DNA of 64,000 nt from Persicaria tinctoria (taxonomy: Eukaryota > Streptophyta > Magnoliopsida > Caryophyllales > Polygonaceae). The stretch is taken from contig JBANSL010000004.1 of NCBI GenBank assembly GCA_037127255.1, forward strand, positions 86,200,627 through 86,264,626, given 5' to 3'. The position numbers were made by a program, and so were the translations under genes. Below the pieces are notes generated by a model. That model worked only from the letters and a program-made list of their open reading frames with translations. It was not told the DNA's origin and made no database searches. Positions 39,901-53,356 of the stretch are shown piece by piece (the first letter of the stretch is position 1; each line of letters starts with the position of its first letter).

Positions 39901-42620
39901 TTTTGCCTCCTCATCTCCAAGTTTTTGTATTTTGGTAGTGTAGAAGTGAAAAATAACAGAATTTCAGTTGGTAACGTATTGCTGTCTTTCTATGAATATT
40001 CTTGTTGCTACAGGTTATTGGTTTTCCTGGTAGAATGTGGTGTCGTTGTTTGATCCCATCCATTGACATGTTTTACTTTTTCTTGATATTATTTTTCTGG
40101 CTTATGTTACCTGTCTAGAAGCTGAACTGAACCTGCATTATCCTGATTCTGCCACTGGGATTTTGCTGAATTCCAGGTTCACTAATTGATAGAGTAGAAA
40201 ATCGGGATTGGCACAATTATCACACAAACAATTATTCTACTTAGATTTGAACACAAAACAAGATATGATTCCACCCAGCCACCAGATTAGGGCAACCCTC
40301 AAACTGGCAACTGGAGAGCAGATTCTCAACGAGCCTAAGGCAAAAATGCCTTAACAACTATTCTCTCTAACCGTTTGTGATAAAGCACATGACCCCCTTT
40401 TTTCTTGCCGAGCAACTATGAGGTGTTACCCATAGATCTGGTACCTAATTCTTAGGACTTCGTGCCCCCTTTAGGAATGACATTAGGGTGATCTGGAAGG
40501 TTGATGTAGACTTCTGCACTAGGCTTGGTAGTCTGTTTCACATTAGAGGCATTTGATCATGAATGAGTGACTCTCTAACTTAATAACTAACGCCTTGAAA
40601 TTGAATTCCCTTTGACTCCCACTGGTTCCCTTCAACCACTGTTTAAAGAAAAAAGAATTGGTGAATGTAATATTAATTACCTTTTAGTCTTCCTGTTGCT
40701 CTTTTAAAGAAAAAAGAAATTGAATTCCCTTTTTTTAGCTGAGCTGCTCTTTTAGTCTTCCTGTTGCTCTGGTTGCAATATTAATTACCTTTAGTTTTTT
40801 TGTTTTTTTTATAATGCTATTTGGTACAGTGTTGATGTATGGCTCTGTACTGTGACTCACTCAGCTTCTTACTGTTGCTGCTTCATGCGCAAATTTCTGA
40901 TTAAAAATGTATGGTTCCTGTGTGATTTGCAATTGCCAATGCATTATCAGTTTATCACAAAGCAGGCATGTTTCAAATTAGGTCATGTGCAAGGATTAGC
41001 AACTGCATGTATGGTTTCTTAAATGGAGGCATAACATTTTTGTTGTTTCTAAATATTCTTTTGTTTTTTCGTTTTAGTTTTCTAGTTGCTATTTATCAAT
41101 TACATTACCACTCAAATCATGAGGGCATATGATTTCTGAGAGAGAGAAAATCAGTTGAGTAGATATGATTTTTATTATTTTTTATTCACTGTTGCAGGAA
41201 ATATTAAGAATCAAGAGAGAACATCCCGAGGATATGCACTGTATTGTTAATGATAGAGTAAAAGGCCGGTTGAAAGTCACCCGAGCATTTGGTGCTGGAT
41301 TTCTTAAGCAGGTTTGTTTGCTAATCATATGTACTGAAATGAATTTCATCAGTTGGTATGGCTTCATGAAACAATGCTTCATATTCTTTTTCACTGTTAT
41401 GTTAAATGCTCATTCATGCTATATGTCAAGGGGGAGGGGCATTACCTTATTCCTCTTATTCCGTTTTTCTCGTCTTTTGTTCCTTTTTCTTTCCATCTTC
41501 ATCAATAAACTGGCCAAGGTTTCCTTTGAAGTGTCTGGTGTCTCTTGACTTGCAATTTAAGGGAGTAGTTTAGTAATGGAACTGTATCATATCAAGGCAC
41601 CTCATTTAGGCAAATATGAGCTATGTAAACATTGAGCATTTTGGATCATTCGACAATCCTACAAAATGGTGCTACTGATTTACTGAAGAATTCCATAGTT
41701 TATAAGCAATTGCTTCATGTTTGTCTCTAGTATCTCTATAGTATATAAAGGTGTAAGCTGTTGTCGGCATATGGAAAAGTGTTACATTATGTACTTTCTT
41801 TGGGACTCCGGGTAAAATGTCAATCCCTTCGTTTGCATTTTAGGTTTTGAGTTTCAAATTGTTTGAAAGAAATAATCTTTACTGGTGGCATAAGTTTAAG
41901 ATCTCCTTGACAATTAGAAGTGATAGCTTAGAGTTTCTGTCCTTGTAACCAGCATCTGCGGCTTTTGCTTGAAGGGGATGTTTGTTGGATGGATGGACCT
42001 TATTTTAGCTTAAAGCACTCATGTGTATTTATCCTTGTTTTTCGAAACCATTGATGCAGGCTAAATTTAACGATTCACTACTAGAGATGTTCCGTAATGA
42101 GTTTATTGGTAGTGCACCCTACGTGTCTTGTACACCTTCTCTCTGCCATTATCAGCTCGGACCAAGGGACCAGTTCTTGATTCTCTCATCTGATGGCTTA
42201 TACCAGTATTTGAGCAATCAAGAGGTTGTATCTTATGTTGCAAGCTTCATGGAAACTAACCACGATGGAGATCCTGCACAGCATCTAATAGAAGAGCTCC
42301 TTTCCCGTGCTGCAAAAAAAGCAGGTGATGTTCGATTTTATATGCACGGATTCGTCTATTTTTTCTGATTGCATTCACTACCAATCCGTAATGTCTTACT
42401 TATAAAAACCTGCTATAATGATCATTCTATTAATGAATGGAGATCACAACAACATAAGTTTCTATTCTTTGATCAATGCCTTGTCTCATCTGCAGGGATG
42501 GATTTCCATGACTTGTTGGATATCCCTCAAGGAGACCGAAGAAAGTATCATGATGATGTCACTGTCATGGTGGTCTCTCTTGAAGGAAGAATTTGGAAGT
42601 CATCTGGGAAATACCCTTGA
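36969..42620 (+). CDS. Protein phosphatase 2C, POLTERGEIST/PLL type
   Basis: Four exons join in phase: 36969-38924, 41198-41311, 42060-42324, 42496-42620, giving 819 residues. The start [12 protein letters not shown] gives a Gly2 that suits N-myristoylation, as in POL and PLL1, which act at the plasma membrane. A long, low-complexity N-terminal region (Ala run, Ser/Pro-rich) is followed by the PP2C core: [14 protein letters not shown] with metal Asp306, [46 protein letters not shown] (Asp735) and [14 protein letters not shown] (Asp798/799). A variable insert splits the core after the first motif, as in this clade. POL/PLL phosphatases signal downstream of CLAVATA receptors in meristem stem-cell control. 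Intron 1 is about 2.3 kb. Which PLL paralogue it is cannot be fixed here. Confidence 0.92.
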
Positions 42621-43952
42621 CTTGTCAGCTCCATACAAGCGACTCTGTTACAGATGCGCGCATCCAAGCGTAGCCTCACAACAAAATGCAACTCAGCAAA
42701 TGAGGTGATCAACCCCAAATCCTAAAGAAACATACAATCTGCCGGAAGCTGCATGAGAAGAATGTGGTACAAGTGTTCGATCCATGTTATAGCTATGCGA
42801 GAAAATTGGTTCTAGGTACAACGGGCAGCCTCTGGGGTAAAGTCGGTGAGGAAATCGCTAAAGAGAGAGAAGGATCCTTCTCGGGTTTCTTTCGTTCGCG
42901 TTCTCGTCTTTGAGATTTTGAGTAGGGGTGGTAAAGGCTTCATCTTCTTCCATTCATTTTTGTATCTATATTTCATCTTGGAGCCAAAAGTAATGTCTAG
43001 TTCCAAGTTTCAGCTAAAGCAATGAATTTGCCGCCATTTCCAGCTTACCACACTTTGAAAACTTGCAAATGTTTTGGACTAAAAAAAGGGCTTGGAAAAA
43101 AAGAAAAAGGGTCAAAAATACTGTCTATACAGGAGTTAGATAACGTGGAAACATAATCATTTTTAGCTCTTTTTGAGCTTTAATTGATTCGTATTTGTGT
43201 CATTTCAATGTAGTGATCCAAATAACACCACATTAAGTCTTTTGGGAAACACAAGTTCATGTGCAAAATCAGTGAGGAGAAAGGGAGAATATGCTTTGGA
43301 ATGGCAGGAAACTGAAATGATTAAATTTGGAAGAATATAAGAACATGTAAATATGTATGTATGGCAGTACAACACATGTATCTTTTGGACAATACAGAGA
43401 ATTAAAGTTACATAATGTACTTGGGTATGGGTTTTTTTTCTCTTTACTTTGGGTAGGATTGGGACAAATTGATTATTTATATACATAAGAAGTTTATACT
43501 ATTTAGTGTTTTTTTTTTGGTATATGAGATGATAAAGAACTTATAATGTATAATGATGTTGCATCAAATGCAACCTAAGACCTTGTAATTATTTTTATTG
43601 TATACAAATGATTTTACGGCATACAAATAAAGTGCAAATCCAACATCATTAACCTATTTTGACCATAAAAAAAACCCAATAATATCAAATTTGTTCAATT
43701 TTGCCCTGAATTTATAATTACAAAAAACTAGAATTGATTTACATACTTAAAAAAAAGTATTGGATCTAATATAGTGCTTGAACATATATACTCATATCAT
43801 AAAACAACAATATGATAATACAAGTAACATGATCTTGCAACAAATAGCTTGGGACTTCCCATGGAATTGAACATCTTTTATTTACAGATGCTTACTAATG
43901 ATGGCCCAATTACAAAAAAGCCCAATCGATTTGGGTCGACATCCGCTCTACT
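42621..43952. other. 3' UTR and AT-rich intergenic
   Basis: The PP2C 3' UTR probably extends a few hundred bases. The remainder is AT-rich with T and A homopolymers and no supported ORF. Confidence 0.4.
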
Positions 43953-43961
43953 AAATGGATA

Positions 43962-44831
43962 GGCCAAATTGCAGAAAACCACCCTTTAAATAGGCCGTTT
44001 TGCATGAAACCACCCCTTAAAACGAAAATTGCAGAAAACCACCCTTTAAAACTGTTTTCCTTGCAAAGTCACACCCATCACCCAATTTTTGTTAATTAAA
44101 TGTTAAAGTGTGTGGAAATTTAATTATACCCCTTATTATTATTATTTTACTCATTTTAATTGATATTAGTTGATATTTAACTTTTTGACATATTTTTCAA
44201 AAGCAAAAAACACTATAAATATATAAAAAAATGTTTTTTTTAAATAATTTCATACTTACAAAAAAACTCTATAAAAAATTGATGTTTAATTTATCTTTTA
44301 TACATATAAAAAAATGTGTAATACTAGAGCTACTCGAAGAAAATAATTTTTTAAAAAAATAATGTTTCATATAGTTTTTATTATTCTAAAAATGTATGTG
44401 GAATAGTGAACATATTTTTTAGAATATTAAAAAATGTGTAATACTAGAGCTACTTGAAGAGAATAATGTATTTTCTTTGAGTAACCCTTTAGTAATATAT
44501 ACTTTTTAAAATATATAAAACATCAATCATATTTATTTTTTTATAGAGTGGTTTTACTAATAAGTGTGAAATTATATTTAAAAATGATATTTTATTAAAA
44601 AAATTACTTTTGCAAAACATGTTAAAAGGTAAAAATTAATTAATACCGATTGGGTAAAGTAAAATAATAATAAAAATATGAGATATAATTGATTTTCATG
44701 CACTTTAACATTTTATTAACAAAAATTGGGTGATGGAACAGTTTTAAAGGGTGGTTTTCTGCAATTTTTGTTTTAAGGGGTGGTTTCACGCAAAACAGCG
44801 TATTTAAATGGTGGTTTTCTGCAATTTGGCC
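43962..44831. mobile_element. Mutator-like non-autonomous element with long inverted repeats
   Basis: The 870 bp element begins GGCCAAATTGCAGAAAACCA and ends with its complement. The inverted repeats extend about 110 bp, with GGTGGTTTTCTGCAATT and GGGGTGGTTTCA blocks in both arms. The 9 bp direct repeat AAATGGATA flanks it (43953-43961 and 44832-44840), the Mutator target size. The interior is AT-rich and noncoding, with repeated AATACTAGAGCTACT words (44320-44460). Confidence 0.9.
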
Positions 44832-44874
44832 AAATGGATATAACCACTTGGCCCAAATGCAAACTTAACAGAAG

Positions 44875-45010
44875 CCCCATGGCTCAGTAGTAGGCGCAGC
44901 TTTGAATTGGTAAATAAAGAGCGGCCATTCCGAGGTTCGAACTGGGGACCTATGGGTACTACCCACAAGTCTTTTCCGGTAGGCGCAGCCAGTTGAGTAG
45001 GTTTAACACT
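44875..45010 (+). mobile_element. tRNA-derived SINE
   Basis: An A box TGGCTCAGTAGTAGG (44880-44894) and a B box GAGGTTCGAACTGG (44932-44945) are about 40 bases apart, as in Pol III promoters. GTAGGCGCAGC occurs twice in the segment. It starts 35 bases right of the Mutator-like element. The tail and duplications are not clear. Confidence 0.6.
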
Positions 45011-45059
45011 ATATTGACTATTTTTAAATAAAAAATCGGAAATTGATCAAGGTAAACCT

Positions 45060-45304
45060 CTCTCTCTGTATGTGTGTGTGTTTACACACAGACAAGTACT
45101 GTATTAATTATTTAAGGGATATGTCTTATAAGAGACTTTATGTTTTTGAGATGCGATAGGATATATCACAACAACCATTACTATTTTTTTTTTTGCTTTA
45201 GTTTGTTTGGATCAGCCCAATCACTCTAAATATAGATCTGGTACTGACCAATTTATTGGATCAACCCTCCATTAAAAACATTGATTAATGAATTGCTCGT
45301 CTTG
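45060..45304. other. Short intergenic with CT/GT microsatellite
   Basis: A (CT)n(GT)n tract lies at 45058-45090. Otherwise it is AT-rich with no gene. Confidence 0.5.
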
Positions 45305-47905
45305 TATAGTCCAAAAAATAATAATATCAAAATCTCAAAAAATGAAAATCCAAAATCCCTTGCGCTAGCCAAGGTGTGATGCTGTTAAGACTATCGGTTC
45401 ACTAAACTCTCACCCGGGATGTCCGAATGGGCATGAAATTGCGGTATTGTGCCTTAGAACTGGAGTTACGGACACGTGCTCGATATTTTTGTTAGAACAA
45501 GAGATGCGTTGGTCCGATCGGGGCGTTTGAGAACTTGTAGGAAAGCTACATTCAAGAGCTACGACTTTACTTAGGAAGTTTTCAGAGAAATCCTCCTCTA
45601 AAAGGGCCAAAAAAAAAACATTTTTCCTAGGTTTGAAGTTGGACAAAATTTTGACTTTTTTCAAAGGGGTTAGTCCACGAAAAAATTTCAAAATCTCAAA
45701 AAATGAAAATCCAAAATTCTTTGTGTTAGGCAAGGTGTGATGTTATTAAGACCATCCGTCCGCAAAACTCCTACACGGGGATGTTCGAAAGGGCCCGGAA
45801 TTGCGGTATTGTGCCTTAGAACAGGAGTTACGGACACATGGTCGGTATTTTTGTTAGAACGAGAGATGCGTTGGTCTGATCAGGGCGTTTGAGGGCTCGT
45901 GGTCGTGGGAAAGCTAACATCAAGAGCTATGACTTTACTGAGGATGTTTTTAGAGAAATCCTCCTCTAAAAGGGCAAAAAAAAAATCATTTTTCCTAGAT
46001 TTGAAGTTGTGCAAAATTTTGATTTTTTTTCCAAAGGGGTTAGTCCACGAAAACATCTCAAAATCTGAAAAAATGAAAAAAATCCAAAATCCTCTGCGCT
46101 AGGCAAGGTGTGATGTTGTTAAGGCCATCCGTCAATAAAACTCCCACCCGGGATGTCCGAATGGGCTCGGAATTGCGGTATTGTGCCTTAGAATAGAAGT
46201 TACAGGAAACGTGCTCGATATTTTTGTTAGAACGAGAGATGTTGTTGTCCGATCGGGTCATTTGAGGACTCGTGGGAAAGCTAACTTCAAGAGCTATGAA
46301 TTTACTGATGATGTTTTCATAGAAATCCTCCTCTAAAATGTACAAAAAATCATTTTTCCTAGGTTTGAAGTTGGGCAAAATTTTGACTTTTTTTCCGAAG
46401 GGGTTAGTCCACGAAAAAATATCAAAAAAATGGAAATCCGAAATCCTTTGCGCTAGGCAAGGTGTGATGCTGCTAAGGCCATCCGTTCACAAAACTCCCA
46501 TCCAACATTTATGACTAGGCCCGGAATTGCGGTATTGTGGTATTGTGCCTTAGAACAGGAGTTACTGACATGTGCTCGATATTTTTGTTAGAACGAGAGA
46601 TGCGTTGGTCAGATCGGGGCGTTGGCGGACTCGTGGAAAAGCTAACTTCAAGAGCTATGACTTTACTGATCTAAAAGGTAAAAAAAAAATCATTTTTTTC
46701 TAGGTTTGAAGTTGGGAATTTTTTTACTTTTTTCAAAGGGGTTTGACCACGAAAAAATTCTAAAAATCTCAAAAAATGAAAATAAAAAATCCTTTGCGCT
46801 AAGCAAGGTGTAACGCTGTTAAGGCCATCCGTCCACAAAACTTCCACCCGGGATTCTTGAATGGGCCCGAAATTGTGGTATTGGTACGGAGAACAGGAGT
46901 TACGTACACCTGCTCGGTATTTTTGGAAGGACGAGAGATGCATTGGTCCGATCGGGGCGTTTGAGGACTCGTCGAAAAGTTGACTTCATGAGTTATGACT
47001 ATACAGAGGATGTTTTTCCGGGAAATCCTCCTCTAAAAGGGTCAAAAAAATCATTTTTCCTAGGTTTGATGTTTGACAAAATTTTGACTTTTTTTTAAAG
47101 AGGTTAGTCTACAAAAAAAATCTAAAAATCTCAAAAAATGAAAATCGAAAATCCATTGCGCTAGGCAACTTGTGATGCTGCTAAGGCCATCCGTCCACAA
47201 AACTCCCACCGGGGATGTCCGAATAAGCTCGAAATTGCGGTATTGTGCCTTAGAATAGGAGTTACGGACACGTGCTCGGTATTTTTGTTAGAACGAGAGA
47301 TGCTTTTGTCTGATCGGGGCGTTTGAGGACTCGCGGGAAAGCTATCTTTAAGAGCTATGACTTTACTAAGGATGTTTTATGAGAAATCCTCCTCTAAAAG
47401 GGCAAAAAAAATTAATTTTCCTAAGTTTGAAGTTTGGCAAATTTTTTATTTTTTTCAAAAGGGTTAGTTCACGAAAAAATCTCAAAAAATGAAAATCCAA
47501 AATCTTTTGCGCTAGGCAAGGTGTGGTGTTGTTAAGGCCATCTGTCCACAAAATAATATCAAGACTCGGAGCTCAAAAGCGGAATCAAATTCCGTCAAAA
47601 ATCCAAATTCTAAAACGATGCCGGAAGGATTTTAAAATCAAAACTTGTGCTCGAGGACGAGTTTTCTCCCATTTTTACAAATTGAATAAAATAATAATAT
47701 ATTTCTTTTAAAGTTGGGTACATTTTTGACTTTTTTCAAAGGGGTTACTTCACGAAAAAATCTCAAAATATCAAAAAATAAAAATCTAAAATAATTTGCG
47801 CTAGGTAAGGTGTAATGCTGTTAAGACGATCCGTCCACAAAACTCCCGCCCCCGCCCGAGATGTCCGAATGGACCCGGAATTGCGGTATTGTGCCTTAGA
47901 GCAAC
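45305..47905 (+). repeat. Satellite array, about 355 bp units, about seven copies
   Basis: The landmark TGCGCTAGGCAAGG recurs at about 45361, 45722, 46095, 46449, 46795, 47157, 47509 and 47797, giving spacings of 361, 373, 354, 346, 362, 352 and 288. Each unit carries, in order, AAGGCCATCCGTCCACAAAA, TTGCGGTATTGTGCCTTAGA, GATCGGGGCGTTTGAGGACT, GAAATCCTCCTCTAAAAGGG and TTTTTCCTAGGTTTGAAGTT. The unit beginning at 47509 has its middle replaced by unrelated sequence (about 47555-47700), and the last unit is cut at about 47905. Short open frames on both strands recur with the unit and are not genes. Confidence 0.92.
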
Positions 47906-48234
47906 AATGATCTTTTATTCAATTCATATTCATAATACATCAACATCTGTCAATGGTGGTGCTCATGATGAACATTTATTGATGCTATGAATGTCATGAA
48001 AAAGATCATGATCGAATACGAACTCTGAACCGTGTAGTTAATCTGTCATGGTAAAAATTCGAACTCTGCAAGATTGGATCCATGAATGAATATTGAACTC
48101 TGCAACATTTATTTGTTACATTGCGAACAACTTGTTTCATCAATGGCATTGTCTTGATCAATCTTTTTTAGCTATTAGCAGAATGAAGGGCAACCAGACC
48201 GGAGCCACCAGTGACCGGATCGAACATCGACACG
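47906..48234. other. Intergenic between the satellite and the ABC transporter 3' end
   Basis: AT-rich, probably including the transporter's 3' UTR on the minus strand. No ORF is supported. Confidence 0.45.
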
Positions 48235-49565
48235 TTACTTGCTGTATTCCTTCACGAGTTGCCCGAAAAGCGACCCTTCTTTCTGAATCAGTTTAGTTGG
48301 TTCATCATACTCCACCAGTTTACCTACACACCAGTATCCGATTCCCATTAAAAAAGAAAGGCTCTATCAGCTATAACTTGTTAGATTTAGTATGAACATT
48401 GTCAGAACAGAACGCATGTGGTTAAGGTGACTCACTTACCGTCACTGATAGCGAGGACCATGGTGCAGTCCATGACGGTTGGTATCCTGTGAGCCACTGT
48501 GATCACAGTGCAATCTGCAAATTCTGACCGTATCGTCTTCTGAAGGATCATATCAGTTGCATTGTCAATTGATGCTGTGGCCTCATCGAGCACCAATACC
48601 TTGCTCCTCCTCAGCAATGCGCGACCCAGGCAGAAGAGTTGTCGCTGTCCCATGCTCCAGTTCGATCCATCGTCCACAACTGACACGAAAATAAAATACA
48701 GGCAACAATCATGAGCAATCAACAGATACAGAAATGGTGTAAATACAAGACAATGATCTGAAAAGCCCAGAGATTTGTACCTAATGAGCTCAGGCCCTTG
48801 TCCTTCTCTTGAACAGCCTCTATGAGCCGGCACTTGCCAAGTACCTACATGAACCTTCATTAACGATAATGTGGGATGCAATCATCACAGGTCAGGTGTT
48901 TGAATACTACTTTCAACCAATTTCTCACCTCCCATAGTTCTTCATCAGTATGTTGCGACAAGGGGTCCAAATTGAACCTAACAGTGCCGTTAAAGAGAGT
49001 TGGGTCCTGGGGGATGATTCCGAAATGTGACCTAAGATCATGAAGTCCTATTGAACATATGTCGACCCCATCTACTACAATCTTCCCTCCTTCGGGTTCC
49101 ACCAACCGAAAAAGTGCTCCAATGAGTGTAGTCTTCCCACTCCCTGTCCTACCAACGATACCAATCTTATGTCCTCCTTGGAATGTACACGTGATCCCTC
49201 GAAGCACCAGAGGAGTATCCGGTCTATATCTTATCTGTTTTGACAGCAAAGTGCGTTAGCAAATGATAGACCTGACCGTAGGACAACTAGTATATCTGAA
49301 TCCAACTCTGACCTGCAAGTTTTGGATCTCTACTTTGCCTATTGAAGGCCAGTTTCGTGGTGGCCGATTCTCCTCTATGACTTCAGGGGCTTCACTCGGT
49401 ATGTGCATGTATTGATTGAGTCTCTCCACAGATATGATATAATTTGCTGCTGAGCATTGATTTTGAATCAACATCACCATCGACATGTTCAGTGAGAGAC
49501 CGTATGACAATGCCATGCCAATGAATCCTGCATCATCACTAGTGGTTGTAATCACCGGAAGATTC

Positions 49566-49596
<31 letters not shown>

Positions 49597-52500
49597 GGAC
49601 ATGTATAGACTGAGATTGTCTTATCTTCACCTGAACTAAAAGTTCCGGGTGGGAGAAGAACAATGCAGAGAGCTGCAGAAGATAGAACAGTGGCACAAAG
49701 CGTCTCAATCCGTTGGATCAGCCATTCGTTTGCTGCAAAGCTGTGGAAAAACGGAGAAGCGTCTGTATCAATGAGGTCAAGATTCTTGGAGAAGAAACGG
49801 TCTTCCTCCTCGAAAGCCCTTATTGTCATGGCCCCTGCTACTGATTCAGCAAGATGGTTCGCCACAAAGGACTTGGTGGTGCCGTTTATCCTCATCAGTT
49901 CTTTCGCAGTTGAGAAGTAGTATCTCTGATGCACAACAGAGTAGTAGGCAGATTCGATTAGTGACAAAACGCGCCAAAAAGGCGAAAAAAAGAAGGCCAA
50001 TTTGATTACCTGCAAATGAATTGCCAAGTAAACCACCAGTATTGAGATAAACAAGACTTGCCAAGTAACAACAGCCAGCACACAGAGATTGGCATACACG
50101 ATAATTGCAGACCCGAAAGCAAAGACTAGACTCAAGGGAACGTCGAGGTCAACAATGCTCAAATCCAAAGACACCTGCATATTCAAACAACATAATAATC
50201 GTAGGAGTTCTTCCTTAAGCTCATTTTTGGAGCAAGAGAGCCAAGAAGAGCGACAAGTGATATGCTTACTCGACTAAATATCCTTCCAAGAGGTGTGGAA
50301 TCGTAGAAAGACATTGGGGCATGGAAGAGGGAGGTCGTCAGCTGCGAAAACAATGATCTTGATGACCGTAAGCCAAGTGTGACGTTGGCAAGAGAACGGA
50401 CTACTAATAATGACACCGAGCAGAGTCCAATGATGAGATAAACTCCGATGAGTTTCAACATGCTGACATTAGGATTATCGACGTTAGCAGCCATCCAGAC
50501 GTTCTGCGATACCTGACCCAGAACAAAGGCTAGATGAGCAAGGGCTGCAATGGAGAAGAACAAGTAGCCTTTGTTCTGTTTCATGTACTGGATGTATGGT
50601 TTTAACCCTGTGTCTCCGACTTCTTTTTCTTCTTGTTTGATCAGCTCATCTCCGGTGGATGCCTTGTTTTGTCGCTCAATGCTGGTTAGTTTGATCTCCT
50701 TTTGTGCAAGGTTGTTTCGTCTTTCATCGGGTCTAGCTACCTCAGCTAGTTGTTCAGCACCACCAGCAGTCTGTTTGTGCGCGTTAACTAGATCAACGAA
50801 CTCAGGACATGAAGACAGCTCGTCGTAAGGGCCTGCCTTGAGGATCTCTCCATCCGACATAAGCTGCAATCAAATGCAGGGAGGAAATCTTGGTTGAAGA
50901 AACAATTTGGTGCACGAGCTGCATCCAACATTCACATAATTGGTTGAAGAAACACTGAAAAAGAACACTTATAGACTAACCAGAGCGGAATCAAATGCAG
51001 GGAGGAAATCAACTTGGTGTGTTACAAGCAAGACCGTCTTGCTAGAAAGAGCTTCCATAACATATTCCTGTAGAAAGTGAAGCTAGTAAGAATAACTGTA
51101 CATTGAATTAGAAAGGGTGAGTGGTATAAGGAGTCGAAATACATTGAAAAGGCTTGTCGCAGTGTGAGAATCAACAGCACTGAATGGATCGTCTAGAAGA
51201 TAAATGTCAGCATTCTGGTAGAGTGCACGGGCAAGTTGAATCCGCTGCTTCTGTCCACCGCTCAAGTTAACTCCTCTTTCCCCTATTTCAGTCAAATCAC
51301 CATAAGGGAGCAGCTCCAAATCCTTCACCAGTGAGCACTTCTCAAGTGTTTCTTGGTACCTCAGCTCGTCCATGGAAGATCCAAATAGAATATTTCCACG
51401 TATTGTACCTGTTTGAATCCATGCCGTCTGAGAAACATAAGCAGTCTTTCCGAGAATTTCCACCTGCAGAAGCAAGGAAAATATATCTAGGGCATGTTTC
51501 TTCAGTGGCTCATGCTTTGTATAACGCTTATCTACCAAAATCTTATTCGACTTCAACATTATAGGAATGATTGATTGATGATAAACACTTACAGTTCCTT
51601 GAATACATGACACTTCACCAAGAACGGCTGCTAGGAGGGTCGATTTGCCAGAGCCAACTTCTCCATATATAGCTACTTTTTCACCTTGCCTAACCTCCAA
51701 ATTCATGTCTCTTAATGTTGGTTTTGAAAGGGTCTCTTCCCATGAAAGATTGGCTGATTTCATCATAATAACGTGGTTCCCAGTGCTAGTAATGATGTTG
51801 GTTTTTCGGACACTGTACTGTAGCTCTGGTGCCTCAAGAAAGACCACAATCCGAGAAAACGCAACCTTTGCCTGAATCACCACGCCTATGACATCAGGAA
51901 TGGTCCTCACAGGGTCCTGCACTAAACGCAGTGTTGCGACGAAGGTGAACACACTGCTCACATTCAGAGGGATGCCCAGGAAGTAGCAGGCCCCAAAAGT
52001 AGCAGCCGAAACCAACACTGGAGAGGACCAGAAGAGGAGCGAATTGTAGGCCCTTCGAAACTGCACGGCAGAGAGCCATCTAGACTCCTCTTCTCTTAGG
52101 CCTTCAATCAATTCCTTGAAATGATTCTCCCAAGCATACAACTTTAACACCTTCATGTTCACGAGAGCTTCGGTGCTGGCCTTAAGCCTTGTATCCTGGC
52201 TAACCATAAGCTTTGATTGGAACTTGTGTTGCAGTTTTGCAAGTGGGGTGTTACAAAGAACAGTAATGACTATAACCACCAAGGAAGCGATTGTTGCAAG
52301 CCCCACGGTGTGGAAGAGGATGAAGAGAGCCAAGCAAAGCTGGACAATCGTCGTCCAAGTCTGGTGGAACCAGAAAGGGAACTCGCCTATCCTGTATGCA
52401 TCAACTGTCACATAGTTCATTATCTCGCCGCCTGAATGTGTCATCCTAGCAGCATTGGACAGCCTTAGCTGCTTTTGATATATAGCAGCTGTGAGCAATG

Positions 52501-53356
52501 ATCTCACCTTGAGACCGATCAATCTAGTCCGAAAGTACCATTGCCTTTGAGACAAAGACTCCAATGACTTTGAAACAAAGAGCGTAATGGCTAAGATATA
52601 GCCTTCGTACTTGAAGCCTCCATTGCCTTCAGCAACTCTAATGAACGCGTTAAGCAGAAGAGGACCAGCTGAGACTGTAAGGACCTTAAGAAGCGCAAAC
52701 AACCCAGAAATCAGGATCTCTTTCCAATGGCAAAGGATGATGATTCTCAAGATTGACGGTGAAGGATCAGTCCGCTTTTGCTTGTTCAATTTCTCAATGA
52801 ACTGTGAAAAGCAAGCTTTGGCTCCATCTAGACCCCTCAATTTGGGTATGTCATTCTCCTCTAGAGGCTTCACCCTACCCTTTTTCATCAAATAATTCAT
52901 CCACCAAAATGACAGCCTACTGAGAACTCCAGCTTTTGCAAACGAAGTGACTTGATAAGGAGAATCAGCCTTATCAATTCCAATGGTATCATCACCATTC
53001 AAGGGAGTGTAAAGAGAACTCATGTTGTCGAAAATATCATCACTCTCTTCCCTCTTGGAGCCCTTGTAACTACACAGCAACAAGAGGATGGCTCCAATGA
53101 ATGACAGCACATCCAAACCACCCTTAAATGAAGCTTGCTTGTTAACAAGAGAAGATAACAACGATAAAAGGCCGACTATTCCAGCTATTAAGAAGGCGAA
53201 AATGGACAACAACCGAAGAGGGGTTTTCGGAAGATTCCTTCCCCTGAGACTCACAGTAAGCCCTACTGAAAACCAAGTGAATCCCTGAAGGAAAACTAGG
53301 GTCCACCGATGTAAAGGCAATAGAGATTCAGATTTCTTCAACTTTTCCTCCAAAAC
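48235..53356 (-). CDS. ABCC-type ABC transporter, ABCC10-like, N-terminus broken
   Basis: Eleven coding segments join in phase: 53356-51593, 51463-51143, 51067-50981, 50863-50270, 50174-50010, 49925-49631, 49527-49313, 49234-48929, 48844-48781, 48679-48440, 48323-48235. They encode about 1379 residues from [20 protein letters not shown] onward. Present are the end of TMD0, TMD1, NBD1 ([24 protein letters not shown]), TMD2 and NBD2 ([26 protein letters not shown]), i.e. a full multidrug-resistance-type glutathione-conjugate exporter of vacuolar or plasma membrane. The frame is closed at its left by TGA (53359-53357) where relatives have Trp. The first in-frame ATG is at 53023, giving a protein without TMD0. 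Everything after the stop, including all splice sites, is intact. It could be a young pseudogene or a TMD0-less transporter. Confidence 0.88.

Noticed and set aside
45410..47551. Several 60-107 codon minus-strand frames resembling each other
   Set aside because: They recur with the 355 bp satellite unit and are frame shadows of the repeat, not a gene family.
45305..47905. Regular repeats considered as a CRISPR array
   Set aside because: Units are about 355 bp and continuous without spacers, in plant DNA; this is a satellite.
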